From Chitinivibrionales bacterium (GTDB lineage: Bacteria > Fibrobacterota > Chitinivibrionia > Chitinivibrionales > JANQEN01), in the NCBI GenBank assembly GCA_028278335.1, contig JANQEN010000142.1:1-64000 (forward strand): a DNA stretch of 64,000 nt. Direction: 5' to 3'. Below the pieces are notes generated by a model, which saw only the letters and a list, made by a program, of their open reading frames with translations, searched no databases and had not been told where the DNA came from. This document shows, piece after piece, positions 1-8,540 of this stretch (positions are counted from its first letter, which is position 1; every line of letters starts with the position of its first letter). Position numbers and translations under genes: made by a program.

Positions 1-613
1 ATTAAACCCAGATTATGCAATAGGAAGTAGCGCAGAAGCACACCACGACTTTGACCGGATGTACGCTTGGGAAGTAGCCTGTAATCCTATACCCATTAAG
101 ACTTTCAGGCTTTTCGGCCATATCACTTTGTAGATATGCCCTTCAAAACCTTCAAGTCTTACTAAATCATAATCTTGCACTTCTGCATCTACTCCTACTG
201 CATAGTCTGGGTTAAAAACTCTATCTCATTTTGTGTGTCATCAACACTTTTTTCAATATAAAAATTGACATCTAAAAGATTTTTTTTGTAGAAGGTCACT
301 TTTGAATAGGTCAATTGGTAGAGCTGTGAAGGAGTAACTGTCCGACTGGACAATAGCATGACCACCTTTCATCAACCCTGCATTTGATAGAAGTTTCCAA
401 TGCAGATAGAACCACTCTTAGACTTTATATGGTATAGTAGGAGAGGTGGCGCTTTATTTATTGTTATAGTTTTCAAAATCGTTTCATCGCTTATAGTTAA
501 AACATGAGAGTGCTTTTTTTATTCTGCTCAAACTTTAAAATGGTCATGTAATATATTTAGTAATATACAAACCTCATACAACAAAACATTGATTTTTTAA
601 AGGATAAGAGAAG
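1..613. other. Gene-free left end with repeat remnants
   Basis: No intact coding region is supported. The first 215 bases carry two facing copies of a dispersed repeat, listed separately. Minus-strand translation of roughly 310-195 gives a short protein-like stretch that runs into stops and a frame change, so a decayed gene is possible but unproven. Around 305-330 there is a short tRNA-D-arm-like string, but no cloverleaf can be completed. The last 100 bases before the ankyrin gene are AT-rich and could hold its promoter, but I see no convincing -35/-10 pair. Confidence 0.5.
5..213. repeat. Inverted pair of a dispersed repeat
   Basis: The string CCCAGAYTATGCARTAGG occurs on the plus strand at about 7-24 and, reverse-complemented, at about 194-211. 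The minus-strand copy continues to about 157 and matches a plus-strand copy at 49569-49625 at 54 of 57 positions by eye. All three copies read in the same frame as a peptide beginning N-P-(D/E)-Y-A-(V/I)-G. Fragments of the same family lie at 53139-53182. What it is remains unknown: a decayed gene end and a mobile-element end are both possible. Confidence 0.65.
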
Positions 614-2002
614 ATGGTCACACAGAATACATATCTCCAACCTTTTGTAATTATTTTAGTTACGATTATGTTACATAGTCCTCTCCCTTTGTTTGCTTTA
701 GAGTCTCCTCAGGATTCTCAGGAATCAAAAACTTTACAAAAGCTTAATAAGCAAAATAGAGAGGGGGAATCAGCTCTTCTGGAAGCTGGTAGAAAAGGGG
801 ATACTATTTTAGTAGCTGAGTTGCTACAACAAGGGGTTGATCCCTTTGTTGTTGACAAAAAGGGTACCAATATAATTCACTATGTTGCGCTATATGGGAA
901 TGAGCCCTTGGTATCGATTCTTATTAAAAAAGGTGTTGATGTGAATAGCATTAATAATGAAGGTATAACGCCTTTGATGCTGGCATCTGGCAAGAGGGCT
1001 CTTGCTACCGTAAAAACACTTTTGTCACATGGTGGGGATAGCAAGCTACAAAGCCTCACAAAAGAGTCGGCACTCCATTTTGCCGCTGCAAAGGGGCACT
1101 ATGAAACGGCTAAAACCCTACTCAATCATGAAGCTGATGTGAATGTGAAAAACAAGAGTGGCTATTCTCCGCTTTCTCTGGCTGTTTTGAACCACCACTA
1201 TAAGATTGCTCGTCTTTTTATTGACCATGGGGCATCAATATCTTCGGAAAAGCTTCTTGAACCAAACCAACCAACATTATTAAAACCGTATGAATTGTAT
1301 AGCCGTTCAAAATTATATGCACTCTTGGCTGATAAAGCTTTTAACGAAGGGCAATATACCAAAGCTACTGAGCAATACAACTTAGCTAAAGAGTGGTATA
1401 AACATTCCTTTGGTAGATTTACTTTTCTTGCAAAGGATGCGGCTGACAGAGAAAAACGAATCAAAGAGAATTCTAGTGAGGCTGTGCTTTTAGATCTCTA
1501 CCCAATTTCTGTGTTATATAAATATGTTGCTGACCGGAATTATTCATGGAAGTATGATCGTGCAAGCTCCACTTTTTATCAAAAGCATGCCCATCTTTGT
1601 CACACTAAAGAGTTGGTATGTAGCTTAAAAATAAACTGTCTTGATCGCTATAATGAAGAAGCAACGTTGAAGGAGTGCATTGCTGCTATCTCAGAAAAAA
1701 AAATTGCCCAGCAGTTGCAGCTCCATAGCGATTTTACTGATACAGAGGCAAAGCTCACCAGAGTTCAATCGCTTCGTGTACGAGATATAATTTTTTCAGT
1801 GACTGGTGGTGCTCTACTTACCTTCGGGATTATTCGACGGGCTGCAAATGGCAACAATGCATCTACAATAAGTAGAACTGTTGATATGTCAGCAATAATC
1901 CTGGGAACGGGATTATCCCTCTCATTTCCTATCAACAATCGAGTTAAAAAGAATTTGATTAAGAAAAGAGATGCCCTACAAAAGAGTCTTGAAAAGGAAT
2001 AA
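614..2002 (+). CDS. Exported ankyrin-repeat protein
   Basis: The 462-residue product starts with a hydrophobic signal sequence (about 1-29). Four to five ankyrin repeats follow at about 50-210, seen as recurring G-x-(T/S)-x-L-xx-A-xxxG and LL-xx-G-A-D-(V/I) patterns. A TPR-like helical pair follows at about 238-275 (LADKAFNEGQYTKATEQY). Near the C-terminus two Gly-rich hydrophobic segments (about 395-411 and 425-440) may be membrane-associated. A purine-rich AGGATAAGAGA precedes the ATG. Ankyrin repeats mediate protein-protein contacts, and the partner is unknown. It lies 335 bases before the Ton cluster on the same strand, but the promoter-like site in between argues for separate transcription. 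Confidence 0.8.
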   Translation: MVTQNTYLQPFVIILVTIMLHSPLPLFALESPQDSQESKTLQKLNKQNREGESALLEAGRKGDTILVAELLQQGVDPFVVDKKGTNIIHYVALYGNEPLVSILIKKGVDVNSINNEGITPLMLASGKRALATVKTLLSHGGDSKLQSLTKESALHFAAAKGHYETAKTLLNHEADVNVKNKSGYSPLSLAVLNHHYKIARLFIDHGASISSEKLLEPNQPTLLKPYELYSRSKLYALLADKAFNEGQYTKATEQYNLAKEWYKHSFGRFTFLAKDAADREKRIKENSSEAVLLDLYPISVLYKYVADRNYSWKYDRASSTFYQKHAHLCHTKELVCSLKINCLDRYNEEATLKECIAAISEKKIAQQLQLHSDFTDTEAKLTRVQSLRVRDIIFSVTGGALLTFGIIRRAANGNNASTISRTVDMSAIILGTGLSLSFPINNRVKKNLIKKRDALQKSLEKE

Positions 2003-2337
2003 ATTGAAATATTACACCCAAAAGTAGGTTTTATCTTTTTTTGAGATAAATAAATTTAATAATTTTTGATGGCACTCGTAATTATTATTCTGCCCTTCAT
2101 CATGTAACATGAAAGGGAAGGTTGAATCAACATATGATTCTCATATGTATTGATGTTAGAGAAATATATTTTTGATATATCAGAGTGATATGATTTTTTT
2201 TCGGAGCAGTTTGAGTCCTCTGATAAGTCTTTAATATACAAAGAAAATAAATAATTATGTTGGTGGCATGTTGTTTGCATTTAAAGTTGTATATTTTATA
2301 AACAATTTGAAAATTAAAACCTGTAAGGAGTATAACA
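2003..2337. other. Intergenic region before the Ton cluster
   Basis: This AT-rich stretch has no supported gene; small reading frames on the minus strand have no ribosome binding site or recognisable content. I see no clear terminator hairpin after the ankyrin gene. Its only convincing element is the sigma-54-type promoter listed at 2264-2279. Confidence 0.5.
2264..2279 (+). promoter_or_regulatory. Sigma-54-type (-24/-12) promoter for exbB operon
   Basis: TGGCATG, four bases, then TTGCA fits the sigma-54 consensus TGGCACG-N4-TTGCW with one mismatch and exact spacing of the GG and GC doublets. It lies about 58 bases upstream of the exbB start, leaving a short leader. No activator-binding repeats were identified upstream. 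The match is seen in the sequence; use of sigma-54 here is inferred. Confidence 0.55.
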
Positions 2338-2991
2338 ATGACGGATATTGTGCAACTGTTGGCAACAAAGTTCAATCAAGGTGGCCCCTTTATGTGGGTG
2401 ATATTGGTGGTCTTGGCAACTGCCTGTGCCATAGTTTTAGAACGAGTTGTCTTTTATTTCTTTATTTGTAATATCAATGGAGTTAAGTTAGTTTCTGAAG
2501 TTGCCAAAGCCTTAAACAATGATAACATAGATGCTGCAAAAAAAGCTGCCTGTTGTAAAAAAGCACCTATAAACACCTTGATCCGCACTGCAATTGAACG
2601 ATACGGCACAGGGATGGATTTTGATGATATTCAGGAAGGGGTGGATGAAACAGCAATAAAAGAGGTTCCAAAGATGTCACAACGCCTTAACTACCTCTCA
2701 CTTTTTGCCAATATAGCAACTCTATTAGGTTTATTAGGTACGATCTCTGGATTGCAGGTCTCATTTAGTTCACTTGCTGCGGTCGAGGCTGCCAAGAAAG
2801 CCACTATGCTCGCTCAAGGTATATCTCAGGCAATGAATACAACAGCCTTTGGATTAATTGTAGCTGTTCCCTGTATGATTTTCTTTACAATCCTTTCAAA
2901 CAAGCAGCAGGCTTTGACAAAGGATCTTGATGAGGCTGTGGTAAAGCTACTCAGTTACATGAAGAAGAAACGGGAACCAAAGGAACAGTAG
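2338..2991 (+). CDS. exbB: MotA/TolQ/ExbB proton channel family protein
   Basis: The 217-residue protein is the inner-membrane channel subunit that, with ExbD, uses the proton gradient to energise TonB. It has the family layout: an N-terminal membrane helix (about 18-42), a cytoplasmic loop, then two helices (about 118-145 and 160-182) with the conserved GLLGTISGL stretch and T-T-A-F-G-L-I-V-A-V-P. An AAGGAG box sits just upstream of the ATG. It is the first gene of exbB-exbD-exbD-tonB, with gaps of only a few bases. TolQ or MotA roles are possible for the family, but the neighbouring tonB and receptor favour an ExbB role. Confidence 0.93.
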   Translation: MTDIVQLLATKFNQGGPFMWVILVVLATACAIVLERVVFYFFICNINGVKLVSEVAKALNNDNIDAAKKAACCKKAPINTLIRTAIERYGTGMDFDDIQEGVDETAIKEVPKMSQRLNYLSLFANIATLLGLLGTISGLQVSFSSLAAVEAAKKATMLAQGISQAMNTTAFGLIVAVPCMIFFTILSNKQQALTKDLDEAVVKLLSYMKKKREPKEQ

Positions 2992-2995
2992 CACT

Positions 2996-3487
2996 ATGAA
3001 CCTTTCCTTCTCAAAAAGAAAATGGGCTCCCTCTGAAGTAGCAGAGGAGGTAATTGACATTGACGTTACACCGGTAATGAATATGTTTATCATTCTGATT
3101 CCCTTTTTAGTTTCCATGGCGGTTTTTACGCATCTTTCAATTTTAGAATTCTCGCTTCCACCCAATGTGGGGGCTGGCCTTGATATGAGTAAGGGTAAAC
3201 CAAAGCTTAAGATTACAATTGTCATTAATCGCGATTATTTAGCAATTACCCATGGTGAAAAAATGCTCGATTCTCTTGCTATTGTTGATGATGGCTATGA
3301 CTATAAAACACTGTATACCAAACTAATTGAACATCGGAATAACGTCGAAATTAAAAATGAAGTCGTGGTTGCTGTTCAGGATGCGATAAAATTCAAACAT
3401 GTGGTTCGAGTGATGGATCAATGTAAAGAGGCGGGCTTTGACAAGGTGGGATTATCAAGTGCACCCGAGGAGGTTGTAAAGCTTTAG
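2996..3487 (+). CDS. exbD: ExbD/TolR family protein, lacking the membrane Asp
   Basis: This 163-residue protein has the ExbD plan: a short cytoplasmic N-terminus, one membrane helix (about 27-47) and a periplasmic domain. In characterised ExbD and TolR the helix begins with a motif like VTPFID, whose Asp is essential for proton use. Here the aligned stretch is DVTPVMNMF, which puts Asn29 where the Asp should be. The second copy directly downstream keeps the Asp. The start lies four bases after the exbB stop. It is probably a structural or regulatory partner in a mixed ExbD pair; that role is inferred. Confidence 0.9.
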   Translation: MNLSFSKRKWAPSEVAEEVIDIDVTPVMNMFIILIPFLVSMAVFTHLSILEFSLPPNVGAGLDMSKGKPKLKITIVINRDYLAITHGEKMLDSLAIVDDGYDYKTLYTKLIEHRNNVEIKNEVVVAVQDAIKFKHVVRVMDQCKEAGFDKVGLSSAPEEVVKL

Positions 3488-3502
3488 CAGGCTTTGGTAG
3501 TT

Positions 3503-3982
3503 ATGAAAAATCCAATATCTTTTTTAAAAACCCATGCTGTTGAAGGGGTTGACGGAACTTTTCGTCCCCAGCTTACCTCTTTAATTGACGTCATGACCAT
3601 TCTCCTTGTTTTTCTTATCAAGAGTTTTTCTGTTGAGGGTAATCTTATTACCCCTTCGCCGGACTTGGAACTTCCCATCTCAACTTCACAAAAGCCGCCG
3701 AAACCGGTTTTCTCTTTGGAAATCTCCAAAAGTGCAATCCTCTCCGAGGGACAGCCAATTGCTCAAATTGATGACTTCAAAAATAATGATACTCTGTTAA
3801 TCCCCATGCTCTATGATTGGATGCTTTTACAGCGAACAAAAGGGGATGGGGTTTCTGAGTCGAAGGACGTGCTTATTCAATCCGATCGTGAGAGCGAATT
3901 TAATATTGTCAAGCGGGTTATGTTTACCTGTAGTAAAGCTGGCTTCTCTGATTTTTCTGTGTTGGTGATCGAAGAGGAATAA
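3503..3982 (+). CDS. exbD: ExbD/TolR family protein, second copy
   Basis: This 159-residue ExbD paralogue has the membrane helix preceded by LTSLIDVMT, so the essential Asp (residue 29 from the ATG) is present. The periplasmic part is diverged from the first copy, but the C-terminal pattern is shared: C-x-K/E-A-G-F followed by a short strand. I chose the ATG at 3503. An in-frame TTG at 3494 would add three residues, and neither has a strong ribosome binding site, so translation is probably coupled to the upstream gene. It ends two bases before tonB. Confidence 0.9.
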   Translation: MKNPISFLKTHAVEGVDGTFRPQLTSLIDVMTILLVFLIKSFSVEGNLITPSPDLELPISTSQKPPKPVFSLEISKSAILSEGQPIAQIDDFKNNDTLLIPMLYDWMLLQRTKGDGVSESKDVLIQSDRESEFNIVKRVMFTCSKAGFSDFSVLVIEEE

Positions 3983-3984
3983 TT

Positions 3985-4776
3985 ATGACACAGGATATGA
4001 AAAGTCAATACTTAAAAGCCTATGAGCTGTATGTTCCGACAGCAACACCTCTTGTGGAGCGTCTGTTTAAAATCATTTTTAGTGCTGTCTTAGCACTTTT
4101 TATAGGTGGTGGACTCTACCTTAATAGTGTTGAGCCTATCCCCCAGCAGATTAGTGAAAAGATTGCCCGGATTAAGACTCAATTTCTCATTCAAGAAAAG
4201 AAAAAAGCAGAAGTAAAGAAAGAGAAAAAAAAGATTAAGAAAAAGAAACCCAAAGAGAAACCTGTCGATCTTACAAAAAAACCTGAGCTTAAGCAGAAAA
4301 TGGAGGATGTGAGGCCAAAGGTTAAAAAGAAAAAGGTTCGACGTGTATATGGATTAAAACGGGTCTACTCTAAGGGAATTGGCTCTGGTGGTAGTCTTTC
4401 CGATGCTGTGGTTGGAAAATTGGGAAACACCATTAATAAAGAGGTCGATACGATAACAGCGACAAAAGAGGAGATAAAAGGTGAGGTTGTTTCTGCAACA
4501 ACGGTGACAACCGCTCCTCGCTTTAAGAAACGGGTAAAACCAGAATATACCAAGGAAATGCTTGATAATAAAATTGAGGGTGTTATTAAGGTTAAAGTAC
4601 TAGTTGACGTGGATGGAAAAATTAAAAAGGCTCGAGCCTTAAATGACCTCGGTCATGGCTCCAAGAATATTGCGGTCAAGGCCTGCTTTTCTATGCTTTT
4701 CGAACCAGCCAAGCGAGGAGATGAGCCAGTTGCAGTTTGGATTATTATCCCTATTCGGTTTAAACTTTTGGCTTAA
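3985..4776 (+). CDS. tonB: TonB family energy transducer
   Basis: The 263-residue protein has the TonB layout. A single N-terminal membrane helix (about 29-46) is followed by a very basic linker rich in Lys and KKxK strings (about 65-130). A Gly/Ser patch and a C-terminal TonB domain (about 180-263) follow, with the pattern V-K-P-E-Y, G-V-I-K-V-K-V-L-V-D-x-D-G and A-V-K-A-C-F. The linker is Lys-rich rather than the usual Pro-rich X-Pro/Lys-Pro type. It spans the periplasm and contacts outer-membrane receptors, presumably including the receptor two genes downstream. Confidence 0.9.
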   Translation: MTQDMKSQYLKAYELYVPTATPLVERLFKIIFSAVLALFIGGGLYLNSVEPIPQQISEKIARIKTQFLIQEKKKAEVKKEKKKIKKKKPKEKPVDLTKKPELKQKMEDVRPKVKKKKVRRVYGLKRVYSKGIGSGGSLSDAVVGKLGNTINKEVDTITATKEEIKGEVVSATTVTTAPRFKKRVKPEYTKEMLDNKIEGVIKVKVLVDVDGKIKKARALNDLGHGSKNIAVKACFSMLFEPAKRGDEPVAVWIIIPIRFKLLA

Positions 4777-4817
4777 AAATGGATAAAAAGAATTGTGCCA
4801 ATATCTATTAAGGAAAA

Positions 4818-5663
4818 ATGCTAACGATGAATAAAATTATTCTCATTGTATTCTCACTCATTCTGTTGGGAGTGAGTATCTTTGCTGAGGGGAAACTCAA
4901 TCAACAAAATACAAATGATTTAGAGAATTCTTCAAGCTCCGACACTGTCGAAGTTTCGATCGATGACCTACCAAATCGAGATAAGGCAGCCATGAAAGAA
5001 ATAAACATTTCACCTTCCTCAAAAGACACTGAGACACCGATACTGTCAAACCTGTCAAATAAAGATTTGTTAGAGTCAAATAAAAGTGCTACTCCACCGA
5101 AGCCTGATCTTAAAAAAGATATCAAGCTATTTGAATCGGTAAAGGCACAAAAGAGAAGAACAGCCATCATTGGCAACACCCTCTTTTTTACTGGGACATT
5201 AATCAAATATGGATTGATCCTTCCCCAAGCAAATAAGCTTGAAATTGATGATGTGTCTGGGCAATTGGCTCTTCTTTCACCCATGTTTCTGTCAATTGGC
5301 TTACAGGGGGCAGGCGCCACCATGTCCTGTATGCGTACTTCTGAAAGCGTTAAAGCCTATAAGAAGTATGTTTCTGATGAAGCGCCAAGAAATTTGTCAT
5401 GGATCTCTTTTATTGCTGGTTATGGTTTTATGGCCGGAGCTCAGGCCGCATCAGCCTTTGGGCAGGTTAGCCAGCGAGAAGATTTTTATACTGCTGCTCG
5501 TGGGCTTGATATAATTGCTGATCTGTTTTGGGCTTTTGCTAATATCTATTCATTAGTGTACATCACAAAACTTGGTGAGCAGCTGCGAGATTCAAATATC
5601 TCTTTGGCACCGGGGGTCAGTAGCACTGGCGCCTCTGCCTTAATGGTAACACTTAGATTTTAA
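4818..5663 (+). CDS. Hypothetical exported membrane protein
   Basis: I do not recognise this 281-residue protein. It begins with a signal-like hydrophobic segment (about 5-24). A Ser/Asp/Lys-rich hydrophilic region (about 25-110) follows, then four moderately hydrophobic Gly/Ala-rich segments between about 115 and 250. AAGGA sits three bases before the ATG used here; the ATG at 4827 has a longer, also workable spacing. It lies between tonB and the TonB-dependent receptor with gaps of about 41 and 16 bases, so it is probably co-transcribed and may serve the same system. Confidence 0.7.
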   Translation: MLTMNKIILIVFSLILLGVSIFAEGKLNQQNTNDLENSSSSDTVEVSIDDLPNRDKAAMKEINISPSSKDTETPILSNLSNKDLLESNKSATPPKPDLKKDIKLFESVKAQKRRTAIIGNTLFFTGTLIKYGLILPQANKLEIDDVSGQLALLSPMFLSIGLQGAGATMSCMRTSESVKAYKKYVSDEAPRNLSWISFIAGYGFMAGAQAASAFGQVSQREDFYTAARGLDIIADLFWAFANIYSLVYITKLGEQLRDSNISLAPGVSSTGASALMVTLRF

Positions 5664-5679
5664 ATGGAGATTAATCATA

Positions 5680-8538
5680 GTGGATGTTAGTAAGAAATTA
5701 AAAAAGATTATTGTGTTGCTCCTTTTAGGTGTTGGGTGTATGCTTTTTGCACAATCAACACAAACAGATGATCTTAATGCCAGTGCAGAGCAGGATGAGA
5801 TCCTTCTTGTGGATCCTGACATGGAAGAATATGAAGAGGATGAAATTATTCTTGCCAAAGAAGGTGAGGATGAAATTGAGATAGAGGACTCCCTTCCCCC
5901 CATTGAAAGAATGCCCGAAATAATTAAAGAGGTTGCTATCGCCTATCCCCCAGAAGTGTACAAGCAGGGTATTGAGGGGGTTGTATTAGTCAATGTAATT
6001 GTCAATGATAGTGGCACTGTGGACAGTGTGTTTGTTGAAAAGAGGCTGCATCCAATCCTTGACAGCAATGTAGTGTCTGCTGTCAGGCAATTTGAATTTT
6101 CACCAGCCATGGCTGCAGGGGAGCCGGTGTCGGTGTTAATTCAATATGAACGAAGTTTTACATTAAAAGAGGTTGTAGAAAAGGTAGAGCAGTATGTAAA
6201 CTTTTCTGGCACAATTATTGAGAAGGGTACAAAAAATCCAATAGCTGATGCTATGGTGGTTCTACAATTTATTGACACGGTGGACAATGAACACTTGGAG
6301 GTACCCTTTTCTGTTTACTTGGAAAAGATCGGCGGGTTTGAAGGACAATACATTGAGGAGAGTCGTCTAGTGACTCTCACTGATTCATTGGGACAATTTA
6401 GGTTTCTCTCTTTACCTCCGGGAAAGCTTATAGTCAGAGCACCACTTCCCGGATACGAAGAATTTGAGGAGGAGGAGTTTCTTGCTGCTGATGACGCCTT
6501 AGAGGCAAAGTATTACGTAAGCCGAGTCTCCTATTCGGACTACGAGATTGTGGTCTATGGAAAAAAGGAGAAGAAAGAGGTTAGCCGACGAAAATTAACT
6601 CTTAATGAAGTTAAAAAAATACCCGGCTCTCAGGGTGATGCGGTTAAGGTAGTGCAGGCCCTCCCCGGTGTCGCACGACCAACCTTTGGGGCTCCTCAGA
6701 TTGTTGTCCGAGGAGCAGGAACCAGTGACTCCAAGTTTCTCTTAGATGGCGTTGAGATCCCCTTACTGTTCCATTATGGCCTAAAGTCAACCTATAATTC
6801 AGATGCTTTAGAATCAGTTGATTTTTATCCCGGTGGATTTGGTACACGCTATGGAAACGCTATTGCAGGTGTTATTGAAATTACTGGCCGTCAACCAAAA
6901 AAAGATCGTATCCACGGCTATACGGATGCCAGCTTTTTTGATGGTTCCTTTTTTGTGGAGGGACCCATAAATGAGAAGGTCTCTTTTTTAGGGACAGCAA
7001 GACGCAGTTTTATTGGTGATGTCATCAAACTTGCTGCTAAAAAGAATACCTCTGGAAATCTCCTTACTGTAGCCCCCACCTATTGGGACTATATTTTTCG
7101 AACTGATTATGAAATTGCTAAGAATCAGCATTCCTATATGACCTTGTTTGGTGTAAAAAATAAAATGGAACTGGTCTCTTCAGAAGTACGAGGAGGAAGC
7201 GATGATGTCGATGATGCAAAGGATGCTTTCAACTTGGAACTGCTTTTCCACATGGGGATTTTTGGGTGGCAATGGAAAATATCTGATAAGATGAAAAACG
7301 ATTTTAAATACTCCTTCACCTATGGCGAAAATGAGATCTCTGCCTTTGGTTTTTTTAAAAATGAAAATAGATACTTTCTCCATAGTCTCAGGAATCAATT
7401 TACCTTCAAGCCAACAGAAAAGTTTACCCTTAATCTCGGTGCCGATGTCCAGCTTTTACCCTTAGATCTCATATTACATTTACCTGCTGGTGAAAATATT
7501 ATAAAAAAGGACACAACCAAGGATTGGCTTTTTGGTGATGTGGGTGCTTACATAAATTTCGAGTGGAAACCTCTGGAAAATGTACAAATTATCCCAGGAA
7601 TACGATACGATTATTTTCCTGAACTCAATTACAATGGAGCCAATTATCCAGAGTTTTGGGATTATAAAAATGTCGAAAATGAAACACGTTTTTCCGGTGA
7701 GCCCTCCCTTCGAATAAATGGTCGATATGAATTTATTAAAGATCATACACTGAAGGGGGCTATTGGTAATTATAATCAGAGTCCAGAACCAATGGGACAA
7801 ACCATTCACAAAACCTGGGGCACTCCTAACCTTGCTGTCACGCGAGCAGCTCAGTATGTTGTTGGCTATGAGTGGCAGATTACCGACCTTATTCGTGCAG
7901 AGCTTGAAGGGTATGTCAATCGTCAGTGGAAGGTTCCACGAGCACCTACAGAGGAAGACCTTTCTTCGGGCAGGCGTGATTTTTTTATAGCTGATGGTAA
8001 ACGTAAAATGATGGGCTTGGAATGTATGCTTCGTCATGATCAGGGGGATCACTTTTTTGGATGGCTTGCATATTCCCTTTCTAAAAGCGAATATTTTGAT
8101 TTTAATGAGAAACGGTATATTATCTTTAGTAAAGATCAAACCCACAATCTCATTGCTGTTGGTAATTGGCGATTACCAAAGAATTGGGAATTTGGATTTA
8201 AGCTACAATATACGACCGGTGACCCAGAAACACCCGTCATTGGTGAAACCTATAATGAACAGTTTCACTTTTATCAACGGAAAACCGGTCCAATACACTC
8301 AGAACGGCTTGAGCCAACCGTACAGCTTGACCTTCGCTTTGATAAAAAGTTGGTTTTCAAGAAATGGATGATCTCTACCTATATTGACTTCTTCAATATT
8401 GGATATTTTCTCTACAAGAGTCCCCAATTTTATGTGTATAATAATGCAGATCCCTTTAATGAGAAGCTAGGAAAACCTAACCGACGGGCGGTTTATCAGT
8501 ATTCCATACCTTCTATTGGTATAAAGGGGGAGTTCTAA
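5680..8538 (+). CDS. TonB-dependent receptor with N-terminal TonB domain
   Basis: This 952-residue outer-membrane transporter starts at a GTG with GGAG upstream. After a signal peptide (about 1-25) and an acidic Asp/Glu-rich stretch it has a TonB C-terminal-like domain (about 73-165; AYPPEVYKQGIEGVVLVNV). A carboxypeptidase-regulatory-like domain (about 175-275), a plug domain (about 288-400; GAPQIVVRGAG, FLLDGVEIP) and a beta-barrel ending in Phe follow. The fused TonB domain is the odd feature: the partner domain of the energiser is built into the receptor. The substrate is unknown. It follows tonB in the same cluster and ends two bases before a lipoprotein gene. Confidence 0.9.
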   Translation: MDVSKKLKKIIVLLLLGVGCMLFAQSTQTDDLNASAEQDEILLVDPDMEEYEEDEIILAKEGEDEIEIEDSLPPIERMPEIIKEVAIAYPPEVYKQGIEGVVLVNVIVNDSGTVDSVFVEKRLHPILDSNVVSAVRQFEFSPAMAAGEPVSVLIQYERSFTLKEVVEKVEQYVNFSGTIIEKGTKNPIADAMVVLQFIDTVDNEHLEVPFSVYLEKIGGFEGQYIEESRLVTLTDSLGQFRFLSLPPGKLIVRAPLPGYEEFEEEEFLAADDALEAKYYVSRVSYSDYEIVVYGKKEKKEVSRRKLTLNEVKKIPGSQGDAVKVVQALPGVARPTFGAPQIVVRGAGTSDSKFLLDGVEIPLLFHYGLKSTYNSDALESVDFYPGGFGTRYGNAIAGVIEITGRQPKKDRIHGYTDASFFDGSFFVEGPINEKVSFLGTARRSFIGDVIKLAAKKNTSGNLLTVAPTYWDYIFRTDYEIAKNQHSYMTLFGVKNKMELVSSEVRGGSDDVDDAKDAFNLELLFHMGIFGWQWKISDKMKNDFKYSFTYGENEISAFGFFKNENRYFLHSLRNQFTFKPTEKFTLNLGADVQLLPLDLILHLPAGENIIKKDTTKDWLFGDVGAYINFEWKPLENVQIIPGIRYDYFPELNYNGANYPEFWDYKNVENETRFSGEPSLRINGRYEFIKDHTLKGAIGNYNQSPEPMGQTIHKTWGTPNLAVTRAAQYVVGYEWQITDLIRAELEGYVNRQWKVPRAPTEEDLSSGRRDFFIADGKRKMMGLECMLRHDQGDHFFGWLAYSLSKSEYFDFNEKRYIIFSKDQTHNLIAVGNWRLPKNWEFGFKLQYTTGDPETPVIGETYNEQFHFYQRKTGPIHSERLEPTVQLDLRFDKKLVFKKWMISTYIDFFNIGYFLYKSPQFYVYNNADPFNEKLGKPNRRAVYQYSIPSIGIKGEF

Positions 8539-8540
8539 CC

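Noticed and set aside
300-420. tRNA gene
   Set aside because: A D-arm-like string is present, but no acceptor stem, anticodon stem or T-arm can be paired.
2056-2375. Small minus-strand genes before exbB
   Set aside because: AT-rich, no ribosome binding site, and they would cover the sigma-54-type promoter.
7480-8145. Minus-strand coding region of 221 residues
   Set aside because: It lies wholly inside the TonB-dependent receptor gene on the other strand and has no recognisable content.
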